Translations under genes and position numbers: made by a program
Notes under the pieces: generated by a model
What the model was told of the DNA's origin: nothing
What the model saw: only the letters and a program-made list of their open reading frames with translations
Databases searched by the model: none
Source: Nannobrachium achirus
Taxonomy: Eukaryota > Chordata > Actinopteri > Myctophiformes > Myctophidae
Direction: 5' to 3'
Assembly (NCBI GenBank): GCA_963921795.1
Contig: OY997654.1
Location: 1,984,367 to 2,048,366 of the forward strand
DNA: 64,000 nucleotides
Part shown: one piece after another, positions 1 through 11,456 of the stretch
How the letters are laid out: each line of letters begins with the position of its first letter
Numbering within the stretch: position 1 is the first letter of the stretch

Positions 1-835
1 TGCATTGAGTTCATAACCCAAGTGTTGGTATAGGCTTTTGAATTCGAGTTTACCCAACACATGGTTCACTGCATTGCACCAACTTGGGTTAAAATAGACC
101 CGCCCTCTCTGTCTATCAACACATTGGTTTGTGAATTGCACCACTATTGGGTTAAACTAAGTGGGTGGGCAGTTACCCAGCATGCAACTGTGCTCCCATA
201 CAGATATTTTTTACAAACTTTTCCATTATTTTATGGTTTTAGATAGAGAAAACAACATTGTATTGTAGATGATCGCAGTGGATGTAGCCCAGTCATAATC
301 CATAATTAAAAAATATATAAAAAAACATAGTTGCTTACAGAAACAGAAACCATGACTAAGATGGTCCAGACTGACACATACAAACAGGTTTGCTGTTCCT
401 TTAATGTGAAGCACCACATAATGTGTTGTGTTCAAAGTTGTGATATATTGCCACGACTAAATGCTTAATTTACCCCGCATGCATTCTTCCTTGAGTAGAT
501 TAAGCATGAAAAATGTCATTGAAGAAAATGTTGTAAAAAAAATGAATAGATTTAATGTGAATGAGCGTTCAATCCCAACAACAAGGTCACTTTTAAGCCA
601 TTTTTGGGTGTTAGATTCCAACCCATCAGCAGTATCACATTAACCCAACAGCAAAGTCACTTTTAACCCATTACTTGGTTGTACAATCCCAACCCAACAT
701 GCTGGGTCACAGCCTTAACCCAACCCTGTTGGTCTGCAATAACCCATGTTGGGCTGGTCCAAAACAGTGTTACGTGTTGGGTTACATAAATAACCAACTT
801 GGGTTGTTTTTGACCCAACAATTTTAAGAGTGTAT
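1..835. repeat. Degenerate AACCCAA/TTGGGTT-rich element (family W)
   Basis: The motif TTGGGTT or its complement AACCCAA recurs many times at about 15-170 and again at 590-810, with a plainer AT-rich stretch (210-480) between. The right edge near 821-832 reads ATTTTAAGAGTG, beside a TA tract. Motifs of this kind, ending in CTCTTAAAA, are common in fish interspersed repeats (general knowledge). The left edge lies outside the window. Short reading frames inside are not conserved proteins. Confidence 0.55.
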
Positions 836-840
836 ATATA

Positions 841-1085
841 TCGTCACTGTCGGGCAGAAATCTCGTATCTCCAAGTTTCAAATGTGTACATTTTGTTCGC
901 AAAGCAAAAGCCCTGCTTCATCATGCAAGGCCGTCACACAAAAGTAGTGAAAACAGCAGATCTATAAGCACAGAGGCGTTGTGTGCTTGTAGATCGGCTG
1001 TTTTCACTAGTTTAAATCATTTTTAAAATGATAAATACAAAAGAAACGGTTTTGGACATATAAGGTTTCCACCCGACAACGACGA
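841..1085. mobile_element. MITE family A, TA-target, with central hairpin
   Basis: Terminal inverted repeats are TCGTCACTGTCGGG on the left and CCCGACAACGACGA on the right, both flanked by TA. Subterminal GAAACCTCGTATCTCC-type sequence follows. The centre (947-1007) is a hairpin whose right arm is longer than the left, so part of the left arm or tip has been lost. No transposase is present. The TA flank suggests a Tc1/mariner-like or other TA-target transposase supplied in trans (inference). Confidence 0.75.
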
Positions 1086-1091
1086 TATATA

Positions 1092-1094
<3 letters not shown>

Positions 1095-1149
<55 letters not shown>
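1095..1149. repeat. (TA)n microsatellite
   Basis: Almost uninterrupted TA dinucleotides directly right of MITE A1. The TA-target element may have landed in a TA-rich site. Confidence 0.95.
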
Positions 1150-1154
<5 letters not shown>

Positions 1155-1717
1155 GCCTATAGCCAATATACAAGCTCAATGTGAGCATGAGGATCTACTT
1201 TAAATATGATTTTTTTAATGTGTGGAAAATTATGAATATAATAAAGACATGCCATATATATATACAGTATATCTCAAAGCAGGTCCATTACTGTGAGTGC
1301 AACAGGACTTGAGTACCTTTACCTGAGGTGGCCAACAACTGGAAGCGAGGCAGGGATGGGAGGCGTGTGATTGGCGCCTGCTATGAGCAGCTGTCTAGGA
1401 TGCCCATATTTGGGCGCAACCCAATTACATCCGCTGATCCCCCAGTCACAGGGCTGCCATGCAGTCAGAACCATTAATCTCCCTGGCTGAGTACTGTGCC
1501 ATGTGTTAACAGCCAGCTCCCCCCTCCCCCCCCTCCACAGCCAAAGCCTACCAGCAGGGTTGAAAGTCATGCCAATCATCTTGACTACTTTGACTCTGAT
1601 GTCCCCTTGGGCTTATTATGATTACGGACAGACAGGCCACTGTTTCTGTGGACTCCGAAAAGTTACCCTCTAGAACCCAATCCTCCGCTGGCCGCTGTAG
1701 GGCTCGAGGGTCGTTTT
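1150..1717. other. No recognisable feature
   Basis: AT-rich sequence, then a more GC-balanced stretch (1320-1700). No coding, RNA or transposon signature was recognised. Confidence 0.5.
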
Positions 1718-2202
1718 CAGGGGCGTCACAAGGAGTGAGTTACTAGGGCCCAAGGTGGAGAGGCCTTAATTATTTTATACTTTAGCTATTGAACAATAGC
1801 AGATCAAGAGCTTGTAGATCTGCTATTTTTTTTTTTTTTTAAGTCGTGAAAATGTGTGCAAATCTTTGAATATATGTATTTTTAAGCAAACATTTGTAAC
1901 TTAAATTTTGTTTCTGGGGGGGTCCCTGGAACTAAATATTTTGAGATGGGAGTCCGTGGACAAATATTATTTTGGGGGTCCTTCACACGAAAAGGTTTGA
2001 ACACCACTGACATTTTCAAAAAAACCTTAGAAGGATTTGAACTTGCACCAAATGTTCACGATTTTACAAAAAAATAGCAGATCGACAAGCTCCAGCGCGG
2101 CACCAGTGCCGAGCTGCGAGCTTGTATCTGCTATTTTTCAATAGTTAAAGCACAAAATGTGAATCCTTGTACCCAGGGCCCAGAATTGGTGCGACACCTC
2201 TG
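1718..2202. mobile_element. hAT MITE family F, copy 1
   Basis: Left end CAGGGGCGTCACAAGG; right end GGTGCGACACCTCTG. Flanks GTCGTTTT (1710-1717) and GTCGTGTT (2203-2210) match at 7 of 8 bases, fitting an 8-bp hAT target duplication. The element holds two hairpin modules (about 1797-1827 and 2074-2137). The middle contains a GTTTGAACACCACTG segment and 'TCCCTGGAACTAAATATTTTG', which is the reverse complement of the middle of family C. F therefore shares its core with C but has different termini. Confidence 0.8.
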
Positions 2203-2510
2203 GTCGTGTTCTATCCATGGAATCACGTGTTCCAAACAGCGGTTAGCAGTGAAGGTTGTCTGACCCGCGGTGCAAGGTGTACCATGCTTGAGGGGCGGTG
2301 GGGGAGGTAAGGGCGGGGGCCCGTGGAGGGAATCAAAATAATTGTCGAGCCTGGAATGAGAGGAATGTCAACAACAAAATATCCCGGAGCTGTGAGTGTG
2401 TCAGGGACCACTTCCAACGGATCCACTTCAAAAGGGGAAGCAGTGCACAGCTGAGGTACCCCAGCAAGTAAGTGGAAAGTGCATCTTCAGTTCAGTTTAT
2501 GATTTACATG

Positions 2511-2515
<5 letters not shown>

Positions 2516-2589
<74 letters not shown>
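2516..2589. repeat. (CA)n microsatellite
   Basis: About 37 perfect CA units. The histidine-threonine reading frames across it are artefacts of the repeat. Confidence 0.97.
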
Positions 2590-2591
<2 letters not shown>

Positions 2592-2632
2592 AAAACTGTA
2601 GCTTCTGAAAGCTGTTTAAAACAACACCACAC

Positions 2633-2995
2633 TAGGGATGGGACAATACGTGATATTATCGTTTATCGTGATAAAAACACTCACGATAATCGTATCGTGG
2701 AGATTTAATTTATCGTGATATCGTCCTCCGTCATGCACTGGGATCAATTCACCTTTTATTTGCCGAGCTGCAAACCCTCTATAATTGGTAAAAGGTACTT
2801 ATAATATACTTGATAGTCTTTTTTTCACTCTCTATCAAAAGTCCTGCGACGCGCTGTGAGCTTGTAGATCGGCTATTTTTTGGCAAATGTTCCGCCCCAG
2901 GATAATGGATTTTGATTATCGCAATGATATCGTAAATCCTGATCTCTTTGGTCACAATAATCGTGATATAACATTTTTATATCGTCCCATCCCTA
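2633..2995. mobile_element. hAT MITE family J, copy 1
   Basis: Ends are TAGGGATGGGACAATA and TATCGTCCCATCCCTA. The target duplication CACCACAC is perfect on both sides (2625-2632 and 2996-3003), which supports hAT. Internal sequence is full of ATCGTGATAT-type motifs. The interior also holds one arm of the shared hairpin module (about 2851-2879, GAGCTTGTAGATCGGCTATT) without its partner arm. Confidence 0.85.
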
Positions 2996-3227
2996 CACCA
3001 CACTCATTAACTAAGTTAAAATATGCCAACAATGCAGGAAACATTAGCTGTACACACCCACATGTCAATGAATCGTGAGTTTCAAGACATAGTGATACAC
3101 ATGTTGGTGCGATAAATAGTTTGAAAATTGAAACGTTTATCGATATTTATGAACATCGAGTTCTGTCTTTCTGTATAAAGCATTGTAATCACCCACCAGA
3201 GGACATGCCCAGTGTGTGTGACAGACA

Positions 3228-3228
<1 letters not shown>

Positions 3229-3304
<76 letters not shown>
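3229..3304. repeat. (CA)n microsatellite
   Basis: About 38 CA units preceded by a short GACA stretch. Frames through it are repeat artefacts. Confidence 0.97.
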
Positions 3305-3308
<4 letters not shown>

Positions 3309-3832
3309 CTTTGTGACTTGAGACTTACACATCCCAGGCCTTTCATTGTTTGTGTTATAGATGCTCATTGTCAGTCAGCATGAGCCTCACACTGGCACAA
3401 GGTTGGGTACTCGAAGTAGCAGGCAGTGCAGGAGGCAGCCAATTAAGATGAAAAGACAACAAACTTTGCTTCACTTACTGATCATGAAAATGCATCCCAA
3501 CAATTAAAAGTTATGCCAAAACTTCGTTTTGAATCCAGTCGTTTTCCAGATTTTTCTTCCCACAAGTTTCAGGTATAGGTTTAAATTAAAATTCAACTTC
3601 CAGTCGACTCTATTGGTGGACTTCAAAGAAAGACAATGTTGACTATGTTGCACATTTTACTAATTAGTCAATGCCAGTCTTATTTTTCTGCCCTTCGCCT
3701 ACAGGAATTCCTTGGAATGTGATTGCTTGAATCTGTACTTGTAAAACTGTGATATAGATTTGAGAGGTATAGCAATATACTGTAGCCTATACCTGTATCT
3801 TAGACATAATTATGTATTATGTGTAGGTTAAT
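3305..3832. other. No recognisable feature
   Basis: Ordinary AT-rich intergenic sequence between the CA tract and element B1. Nothing assigned. Confidence 0.5.
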
Positions 3833-4261
3833 CAGTGGTTCTCAACCTGTGGGTCGGGACCCCCAGGGGGGTCGCCAAATTATTTTGGGGGGTCCCCAGA
3901 TGTTTAACTTGATGTGCAACATTGTTTTCTCTCTCAACAGTAAACAAACCCAACATAACGTTTAAGTCTATAGAGGGTTTATGCACATTTCTAAAGTGAC
4001 AATTTAAGGACTTTTTAATACCTCTAAAATGACAAATCATTGGCCAAATTGTTAAACATTAGAGGCAGAAATTGTGAAAATAGCAGATCTTCATGCTCAC
4101 AATGCCTCGCAACGCGAGGCATTGTGAGCATGTAGATCTGCTATTTTCACAATAGAACCGTGTCATACAAAATGTTATGCCTCAACTCGTAGTGCTCATC
4201 AGGTTGGGGGTCCCCAGTTAAAATATGATTATTTTTGGGGTCAAAAGGTTGAGAACCACTG
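3833..4261. mobile_element. hAT MITE family B, copy 1
   Basis: Ends CAGTGGTTCTCAACC and GGTTGAGAACCACTG are perfect inverted repeats, the classic hAT terminal sequence. Next to them lie the subterminal GGGTCGGGACCCCC and GGGGGTCCCC segments. A near-perfect hairpin with arms of about 37 bp and tip CCTCGCAACGCGAGG lies at 4074-4150. Flanking GGTTAAT / GGTTAGAT look like a mutated target duplication. No coding capacity. Confidence 0.85.
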
Positions 4262-4639
4262 GGTTAGATTACAGTATGTGAAGGGTTTGAATCCAGTTGC
4301 AGAAAAGAGTAAGGTTTTGGATTTACACTGGCATTTAAATTAGTCTAAATGCAGACAGGTCAAATGGAATCCATTTTTTTCAAATGTGACCACATCTAGA
4401 GGTGGTTTCAGATCTGATTCAGATCTGATTTCTGAAGATGTGTCTCAGTCTGAACGCAGTACCTGATCTAACGAGTCAAGTGGCATATCGAACTGTCCAA
4501 AACATCTCTTGCAGCGCAACCCGAGTGCCACTGCACTGACGTCATTACAGAGCGTGAGAATTGCATTTTAATTTACAAGAGTGTAAGGGGTGTAATGAAA
4601 ATAAAACAATAGTTCAGCAAGTTTTAAACTACAGAAGAA

Positions 4640-4827
4640 ATGGCGAGCAGCATTCAGTGGACAGTGGACTAGCACTTTGGGGGGAAGCCTATTTGGCCTA
4701 CACGAGAAATGTACGGGAAAAAAGCAAGGCAACATATGAAGACATATCTCACGGCATGGCAGACAATGGGTTCACAAGGTCCTATTTGCAATGTCAGAGG
4801 AAAATTCAGAATTTGACGAACATTTGA
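4640..4827 (+). pseudogene. Broken Myb/SANT-like DNA-binding domain fragment
   Basis: An ATG at 4640 opens a frame reading MASSIQWTVD and then a stop. Shifting frame just after this gives LALWGEAYLAYT, then TYEDISHGMADNGF, then QCQRKIQNL, and a stop at 4825-4827. The spacing W..LWGE...Y..I...M...GF.R...QC..KI..L is characteristic of the trihelix-type Myb/SANT-like domain in the accessory protein of PIF/Harbinger transposons and in many fish genes derived from it (family knowledge). What is seen is one domain of about 60 residues with a frameshift and no downstream sequence. It is most likely a transposon-derived remnant. A short retained exon of a host MSANTD-like gene is less likely. No splice context was identified. 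Confidence 0.55.
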
Positions 4828-5762
4828 AGAAAGACATGACGCCTACGTCGTTACCGCGGTAACCAAAGCAGATATGTCGACACAGGACGGCTTTGGGTTG
4901 ACATTGTTAAAATCAGGATTTAGGCTAGATTTGACTGCAGTTTAAATCCAGCCTTACAGCTTGGCCACAAGCTGTCAATGAACACACACTGCAACTAGTC
5001 GTCACATTCTCATTTTCTCTTCACAATTCTGGACTGAAATGACCATATATGGACATGGGACACACAAAGCCAGTAAGCCACTCCTTGGAAGCGGCTTTCA
5101 CCGCTTCAAAAAGGATTTGAAATACGAAGATACAAATAACAAGGTTACTGTCACCAGGATCTTGGTGACAGTATCCTGGCCAGTATTACACCAAGCACTG
5201 AACAAGTTTACAAATTAAAATACTTTTTTGTATTTTGTGCCCATATCTGACCGGAGGCATGATGGCTAAATCTACTGTAAATCATGTACCCAAATAAAAC
5301 CCTTTAGGATGCATATGTGAGTCATTTTCCAATAGCTCATTCTCCAGTCATTGTCATTTCTATGCTTGTGTTTTCAATCTTGCACTTCAGTGTGATGTAA
5401 ATGCTTGGTAGTGTGCAGCAAATTCTTAGTTGTGTGTACTCAATGAATGGTGTGTGTTGTCATCTGAAAATATGGCTGTGTTCCAAATGAAAACACAAAT
5501 GAGTTCCATTTTGTGAACACAGTGAAGTGATTTGATGGCAAAGAGTCATCTTGGGAAGGGAGTGTCAGGTTTAGCATTTTGTGTGTGCAGTTTTGAGAAA
5601 TGCGTGTTAACAATCATGAAAAAGTTCTCATACACATAAAGTAACTATGACATCACGGACAGACGTCAGTGACTTTATGTACTACAGTGTTACCTCTCCC
5701 CTCATCCGTGATATTATGATGTCACCCTTTGCCCCTCTCTGATTGGCTACAGGCATACACGG
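4828..5762. other. No recognisable feature
   Basis: Mixed AT-rich sequence. A TATCTGCTTTGGTTACC-like stretch and a direct TCTTGGTGACAGTATCCTGG motif are visible near 4850-5180, but no element boundary or gene was recognised. Confidence 0.45.
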
Positions 5763-5763
5763 C

Positions 5764-5838
<75 letters not shown>
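5763..5838. repeat. (GACA)n microsatellite
   Basis: About 19 tandem GACA tetranucleotides. Confidence 0.97.
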
Positions 5839-5904
5839 GATTTGGCTAATTTATAGATAGATGAGCACAGAGATCCGTACCAATACATTTTGGCTATCCA
5901 TACA

Positions 5905-6781
5905 AGATAGGGGGAGAAGTTCAGTCACCCGAGAGGGACTTGGAGTAGAACCGCTGCTCCTACACTTGGAAAGGAGTCAGCTTACAGCAGGGACAAGCTG
6001 GGCCCCTGATTCAGCCCGGGAAAAAGAGTTGTAGAGGCCCTCATTGCGCGCCATAGAGAGAGATCTCTCTCTATAGCGCTGCTGCTACTCAAAGATTTGC
6101 CATTTCAGATCATGACAAGTGACAAGCCAGTGGGCCAATTACATGAGTTATATTTCGTCATTGTCGGTGTATGTCCAAAACCATTTTAAAAATGATTTAA
6201 ACTAGTGAAAACAGCCGATCTACAAGCACACAACGCCTCGCACCGCGAGGCGTTGTGTGCTTGTAGATCTGCTGTTTCCACTAGTTTTGTGTGACAGCCT
6301 TGTACGACAGCCTTGTAAAGCAGGGCTTTGCTTTGTGAAAAAAATTACACATTTGAAACTTGGAGGTTTTCTGCCCGACAGTGACGATTTACTTTGTTGG
6401 CCGCCCAGCCCCCAAAATGGAACCAAGGCCGACATTTGATTTTTATTTGAATGAACCGGCCGTTCGGGAGTTGTCCCGCTTTTCCCATTGGCCAGCACGT
6501 CCCTGGCTTACAGTAGGTGGTTCGGGCATCTGGTACGGATGCCCCCCTAGCGCCTTCCTGGGAAGGTCCTCGATGCACGTCCCACTGGGAGGAGACCCCG
6601 TGGCAGACCAAAGACCAGATGGAAGGATTATATCTCCAAACTGGCCTGGGAACGCCTCGGTATACTCCCTGAGGGAGTGGAGGAAGTTGTTCGGGATAAG
6701 GAAATCTGGACGTCTCAGTTGGAACTGTTACCCCCCGCGACCCGATTCCGGTTGAAGATGGATGGATGGATGGATGGATGG
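5905..6781 (+). pseudogene. 3' end of a Rex3/RTE-like LINE, split by K1
   Basis: The segment left of K1 (5905-5987) translates to RSSVTREGLGVEPLLLHLER. The segment right of it (6514-6755) has WFGHLVRMP, then a degenerate C-terminus with WNCYPPRPDSG, a stop, and a GATG tail of about six units (6756-6781). These blocks match the C-terminal end and GATG-type 3' tail of Rex3-like RTE retrotransposons of fish (family knowledge). The copy is 5'-truncated, has frame disruptions, and lacks reverse transcriptase motifs. MITE K1 inserted into it with an 8-bp target duplication, so the LINE fragment is older than K1. Confidence 0.75.
5988..6505. mobile_element. hAT MITE family K, copy 1, containing an A-type core
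   Basis: Ends CAGGGACAAGCTGGGCCCCTG and CCAGCACGTCCCTG. The target duplication GCTTACAG (5980-5987 and 6506-6513) is perfect. The left part has the internal palindrome AGAGAGATCTCTCTCT (6058-6073). From about 6153 to 6387 it carries a family A element with its TCGTCATTGTCGG and CCCGACAGTGACGA ends and a 77-bp hairpin at 6205-6281. The same A insertion lies at the same place in K2 and K3, so it was amplified as part of K. Confidence 0.85.
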
Positions 6782-7051
6782 AGACCCGTATTAATACACA
6801 CAAAGCGAAATGTAGGAGCGGTTTGCACCGCTCAAAAATGAAGCTTTCTGAGCTCTGTGGAAATGTTCAATCGAAGCAACAAAGTGAATTCAGCTTAGCC
6901 ATAGTTTGAAGTTTTGACTTCCGATCAGAACTAATAGTATAGTAATATACTCCGTGGCTCTGATTAGTGACGAAAACAAGGATAAAGCTAGTCGAGGTCT
7001 AAATAAACATGGTCCCGTATTTCAAGTTTACTAAGCCCCTTTTCACTGAGA
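6782..7051. other. No recognisable feature
   Basis: Short unassigned stretch between the LINE tail and element C1. Confidence 0.4.
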
Positions 7052-7640
7052 TTAACACATTTAGAACGGGTACACATTATTGTGTATCATTATTTTATGC
7101 TTTAACTATTGAAAAACAGCAGATATACAAGCTCACAGCGCGGCACCGAGTGCCGCGCTGCGAGCTTGTAGATCTGCTATTTTTGAAAAATCGTGAACAT
7201 TTGAATTTTGACCCGATTCTATAAGTGTCTTTTGAATCCTTCTAAGGTTTTTTTTAAAAAACCTATGTTTCTATGTCAGCAATCTGGCCAGCCATCGTCA
7301 AAGAAAAGGTCCTTTTCACTTGAACTGGAGCTTAGTTAGTTCTTGAGAGACTACTATGTCAGTGGTTCTCAAACCTTTTCATGTGAAGGACGCCTAAAAT
7401 GATATGTGTTTGGCCACAGACCCCCATCTCAAAATATTTAGTTCCAGGGACCACCCAGAAGCAAGATTTGAGTTACAAACGTTCGCTTTGAAAATACATT
7501 GTATTCAAAGATTTGCACACATTTTCACAACTTTTTCCAAAAAATAGCAGATCTACAAGCTCGCAGCACTGTGAGCTTGTATATCTGCTATTTTTCAATA
7601 GTTAAAGCATTCAATAATTCTAGGCCTAAATGGGTTTTAA
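7052..7640. mobile_element. TTAA-flanked MITE family C, copy 1, two hairpins
   Basis: The element starts TTAA-CACATTTAGAACGGG and ends CCTAAATGGGTT-TTAA, giving inverted ends and a TTAA duplication as in piggyBac-like elements. Two hairpin modules lie inside: 7111-7185, with tip GCGGCACCGAGTGCCGC, and about 7539-7597, with a shortened tip. Between them is a CAGTGGTTCTCAAACC segment that looks like an internal hAT end. Five copies share this layout (also 22075, 24275, 33792 and 48676). No transposase. Confidence 0.8.
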
Positions 7641-7980
7641 GGGATCGGTCAGGCAGTTCTCCATTGTTCAGCGGGGAAAAGAAACTCATTTGCTCTGAAC
7701 GAGGGATGTCTTTCGAGCATAAATCACTTCCCCTAATCCCCTTGCTAATGTCGCATCACGCAAACTGTCCCACATTTAAACAGCGCACGATGGAAAACAA
7801 GTGTGTAAACAGCCTCTTCCACAGAAGAAAAGGCTTTTGTCTTCGATTCGGAGGCTGAAGTTAGATAGATAGACCTCTACGTGTCCCATGAGAGACATTC
7901 AGCTGTCATACAGTACAAGCCCGCAGCAACATGCGCAGGACAGAATGGGGGTAGAGAGAGAGAGATGCATTTCAAGAATA
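7641..7980. other. No recognisable feature
   Basis: Unassigned sequence between C1 and A2. Confidence 0.4.
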
Positions 7981-8639
7981 TCATCGGTGTCGGGTGTAAA
8001 CCTTGTATGTCCAATTCCAAAACCGTTCGTTTTGTATTTATAATTGCAACAATGATCTAAACCAGTGGTTCTCAACCTGTGGGTCCCAAAATTATTTTGG
8101 GGGGGGGTCCCCAGATGATTAGCTTAATGTGAAACAATTCAACAGTAAACAAACCGACATAACGTTTAAGTGTATAGAGGGTATCTGCACATTTCAAAAG
8201 TGACAATTTGAGGACCTTTTAGTACCTCTAAAATGACAAATTAAACATTGGCCAAATGATCAAAAATTAGGTAGAAATTTTGAAAATTGTCGATCTACAT
8301 GTTCACAACGCCTCGCGTTCCGAGGCGTTGTGAACATGTAGATCTGCTATTTTCACAATAGAACTGTGTTACACAAAATGTAATGGCTCAACTCTTAGTG
8401 CTTGTCAGGGTGGTTGTCATCCCCAGTTAAAATATAATTATTTTGGGGGTCACAGCCTGAAAAGGTTGAGAACCACTGATCTAAACTATTGAAAATAGCC
8501 GATCAACAAGCACACAACGTTGTGTGCTTGTAGATCTGCTGTTTTTAGCTTTGTGTCTTGTATGGTGAAGCAGGGCTTTAATTTACAAAAAAAACTTAAA
8601 CAACTTGAAACTTGGAGATACAAGGTTTCTGCCCGGCGA
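7981..8639. mobile_element. MITE family A, copy 2, interrupted by B2
   Basis: Begins TCATCGGTGTCGGG after TA and ends GCCCGGCGA before TA. The central hairpin is at 8489-8547, with a shortened tip. Element B2 sits at 8053-8479 and is bounded by ATCTAAAC on both sides. Removing B2 restores the usual family A sequence ATGATCTAAACTATTG, so A2 was already here when B2 arrived. Confidence 0.85.
8053..8479. mobile_element. hAT MITE family B, copy 2, nested in A2
   Basis: Ends CAGTGGTTCTCAACC and GGTTGAGAACCACTG. Target duplication ATCTAAAC is perfect at 8045-8052 and 8480-8487. Hairpin module at about 8279-8354 has tip CCTCGCGTTCCGAGG. Confidence 0.92.
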
Positions 8640-10610
8640 TATAATAAATAAATGAATATAAACAGGGTTGTACCTGTTTTCACATTAGCTGACATGTTGG
8701 TTAATAGTACTTCTCGTACATGAGTAGAGCATTATCTGGCGCACAGCAGCGCACAATTCTCCCGCGTGAATCAAAACAGCATCCCGGTTTTCACAATGGA
8801 ACAAGGCTGGGGGGAGCGCTTGTTTTCGGTGGAGATGACGGAGGCACGCCGGCGTTATATTGTAAACACAATCTGATCTAGCAATCATGACATAGGCTAT
8901 TTATTATAATCACTAATTCACTATGACGTGTCTTTAATTATAATTAAAGTAAAAATAGTCAAATAACAAACAATGACAAATTGTTCTGCCCACAACCTTA
9001 TCAAACCAAAATGCCTAAACTACTGTAAATGTAGGCCTATTATAACTATGATAATGGTTCTTAATAGAGTTTTTCAAAATAGTGTACTGCAGTGGACGGG
9101 TTAAAACGACATTAAATAGCCCTTATCAGATTTATCAGAAGAAATTAATATGGATGGGATCTATTTAGAGCAGGTTGACCGCATTGAGTTCAATGGTATG
9201 ACATGGCATATCTCGTTCTATATAGTATTGTCATGCACGACCACATTTATATAAATGAAGCGTCAGCGTTAGTTTATGCAGGACATGGGAGTCAAGTCGC
9301 CGCCCAGTCGCCGCCCAGTCGCCGTCAGATGTCAGTCAGCTCTGTTTTCATTCCTCACTCTCATATCAGCTGGTCATTACGTCACACTGTCATACTCCAA
9401 TCAAAGCGCTCACTCAGTAAGAAGGCTCTTTAAATACGGCTCGCTTTCTCTGCCTATGCTTGGTTATGAAGCTTTAGAACCATTCGCTAGCTGCTGCCCT
9501 CCTCCACCCCAGCCTCCACCTTGCACGATCAGTCTGGCTAAGCTCAATACTCTGATTTAGTTGACTGTCTGATAGTAGTAAGATATGAGCAAATTTCATT
9601 CTGAATGAAGATTAGAATGCCTACTTTCACCTGCAAGATTATGCAATGAAAGGCAAAACCCGATGATTTTTGGGATAGACACCACGGACATGAAAATAAC
9701 CACCCGGAAATGTTTGGGATAGGCACCAAATGAGTTAAGTTCATATCATGTATTGTGAAGCTCAAATTCTGTGACTTGTCTAAATGTCATGTCATGTATT
9801 GATATTGTTCTGCTATTGTCTCCCTATGGGGGGTATTGCTTAGCGTTCCCTGATTTTGCTTCTCCAAACGTGGAGCCCTTCAAACGCCAAGATTAACTGT
9901 ATTCCATTTATGCATTAAATGGTTAATCTACTTGACGTGAATGTTTCTGACTAAATAGGCATAATTATAGCATGCTTATAATAGGATCTTATAATAGTAA
10001 CAACGATTAACACGTCTTTCCACACCTTTCCACTTAAGCCTTAGTTCCACACCATGAAAGTCATCCACCCAGGGGAGGCAGGCTGACATTTAGCTCTTTG
10101 TCTGCAACGTGTCCCCAATCGCTATTCCCCTGACAACGATGCCTGTTAAAAATACATGCAAACTTTTTGCAAACTTATGAATTTCCAAAGCAAAGTGACT
10201 TGAAGATAAAAGACTATTGGAAGATCAAAGCACAATGTGCTGTTTCTTCATTAAGAATAAGCTTGTAGTGTTATCGAGATGTCAGAACATGTAGGCTGAA
10301 TTCACAGTTTTCTTTGATTGGAAAACAAACACCATTAGAGCAAAGCGTACCCTATCAACGCTGCTGCAGAAACCTTGTATCTCCTTATTTCATATCTTTG
10401 TGTTTTCTTTTTGTTTTATTATCTATTTAAATGATTGCCATACTTTATTTTATTATGTTACTATGTTGAAAATCTTTTTTTTTATATATGTTTGCCCAAA
10501 ATAGTGTCTGTCTGTGGGGTTTTTAAATTATTAAACAATGAAGAGTACTAACAAGAGCTTGTAACCAATGAACTACATCAGATCCACTGGAACACTGGTT
10601 CTTTGTTCCC
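8640..10610. other. Longest stretch without recognisable features
   Basis: AT-rich sequence. A short tandem repeat of CAGTCGCCGCC (three units) lies near 9299-9330, and a more GC-rich patch at 9250-9550 contains TTTAAATA. No exon, RNA gene or transposon end was recognised. The TTTAAATA alone is too weak to call a promoter. Confidence 0.5.
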
Positions 10611-10714
10611 ATCTTCTGAAAGCTGACGTTTTGAAAATACATGGTTTCTTGCCCGACAGGCGACAGCATTGATATGCAATATGTCTGCCAAAACTGCAGT
10701 TTAACACTTCTGTT

Positions 10715-10785
10715 GCCAACCCCGAGTTTCCCGAGTTTGTATAGGTACCCTACCTGTGCCAACCCAGAGTTTCCCGAGTTTGTGC
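10715..10785. repeat. Short direct duplication with GAGTTTCCCGAGTTTGT
   Basis: The string GAGTTTCCCGAGTTTGT occurs twice about 40 bp apart, each preceded by GCCAACCC. A CATGGTTTCTTGCCCGACAGG stretch just upstream (10642-10662) resembles an A/M-type element end, so this may be a remnant. Assignment is uncertain. Confidence 0.35.
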
Positions 10786-11307
10786 CGTTTTTGAAGAAAA
10801 AATAAATGTAATAGGCATGATCACGATCGCGAAATTGCATGTTTAACCCCCATACCAACCCATTCTTTCAAACATGGCAGCCATGTTTGTTTACATCTGA
10901 AGAAAACACAATGGCTGTTATATCATGAAAGCTGTGAACAGCGTGCACACACGTGGTGCATGATCTAGGCATGGGCGTGCACGATGCGTGCACTATGACT
11001 TACATGGAAGTCTATGGAGACCGTGGCATCTTGGACCTTCAAAGAGATTTAATTGATTGCAACTTAAGAACGCATGCCCTGCCTATAGGATTAGCTCTGA
11101 TATCACTGTGCAGGATATTATTGTCTATAGGAACTGGCTGTCTGTAACATGTCATGGAGTGACCTTACCTTTCATACCAAAATAAACACTGCAGGGCACA
11201 CTGTGTGGATTTTATCGACAGCTCCTCGCTGTATGATGTCCTCTCCGCTACAGCGGCTCCGAGAGGAAAACAAACAAATACAGTCGGGGCCGTGCGTGTA
11301 ATGTGGA

Positions 11308-11455
<148 letters not shown>

Positions 11456-11456
11456 G

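Noticed and set aside
2396..2708. Poly-histidine/threonine reading frames across CA tracts (also at 3121, 11205, 15169, 38179, 40520, 54791, 55353, 59230 and 62584)
   Set aside because: They exist only because CA/TG dinucleotide repeats lack stops in several frames; no flanking conserved sequence.
4074..4150. Annotating each shared hairpin as a microRNA precursor
   Set aside because: Stem length is suitable, but there is no evidence of transcription and the copies are MITE centres; kept only as a testable idea.
9250..9560. Possible promoter and first exon (TTTAAATA, GC rise)
   Set aside because: No initiator, splice donor or recognisable coding sequence; TATA-like strings are frequent in AT-rich DNA.
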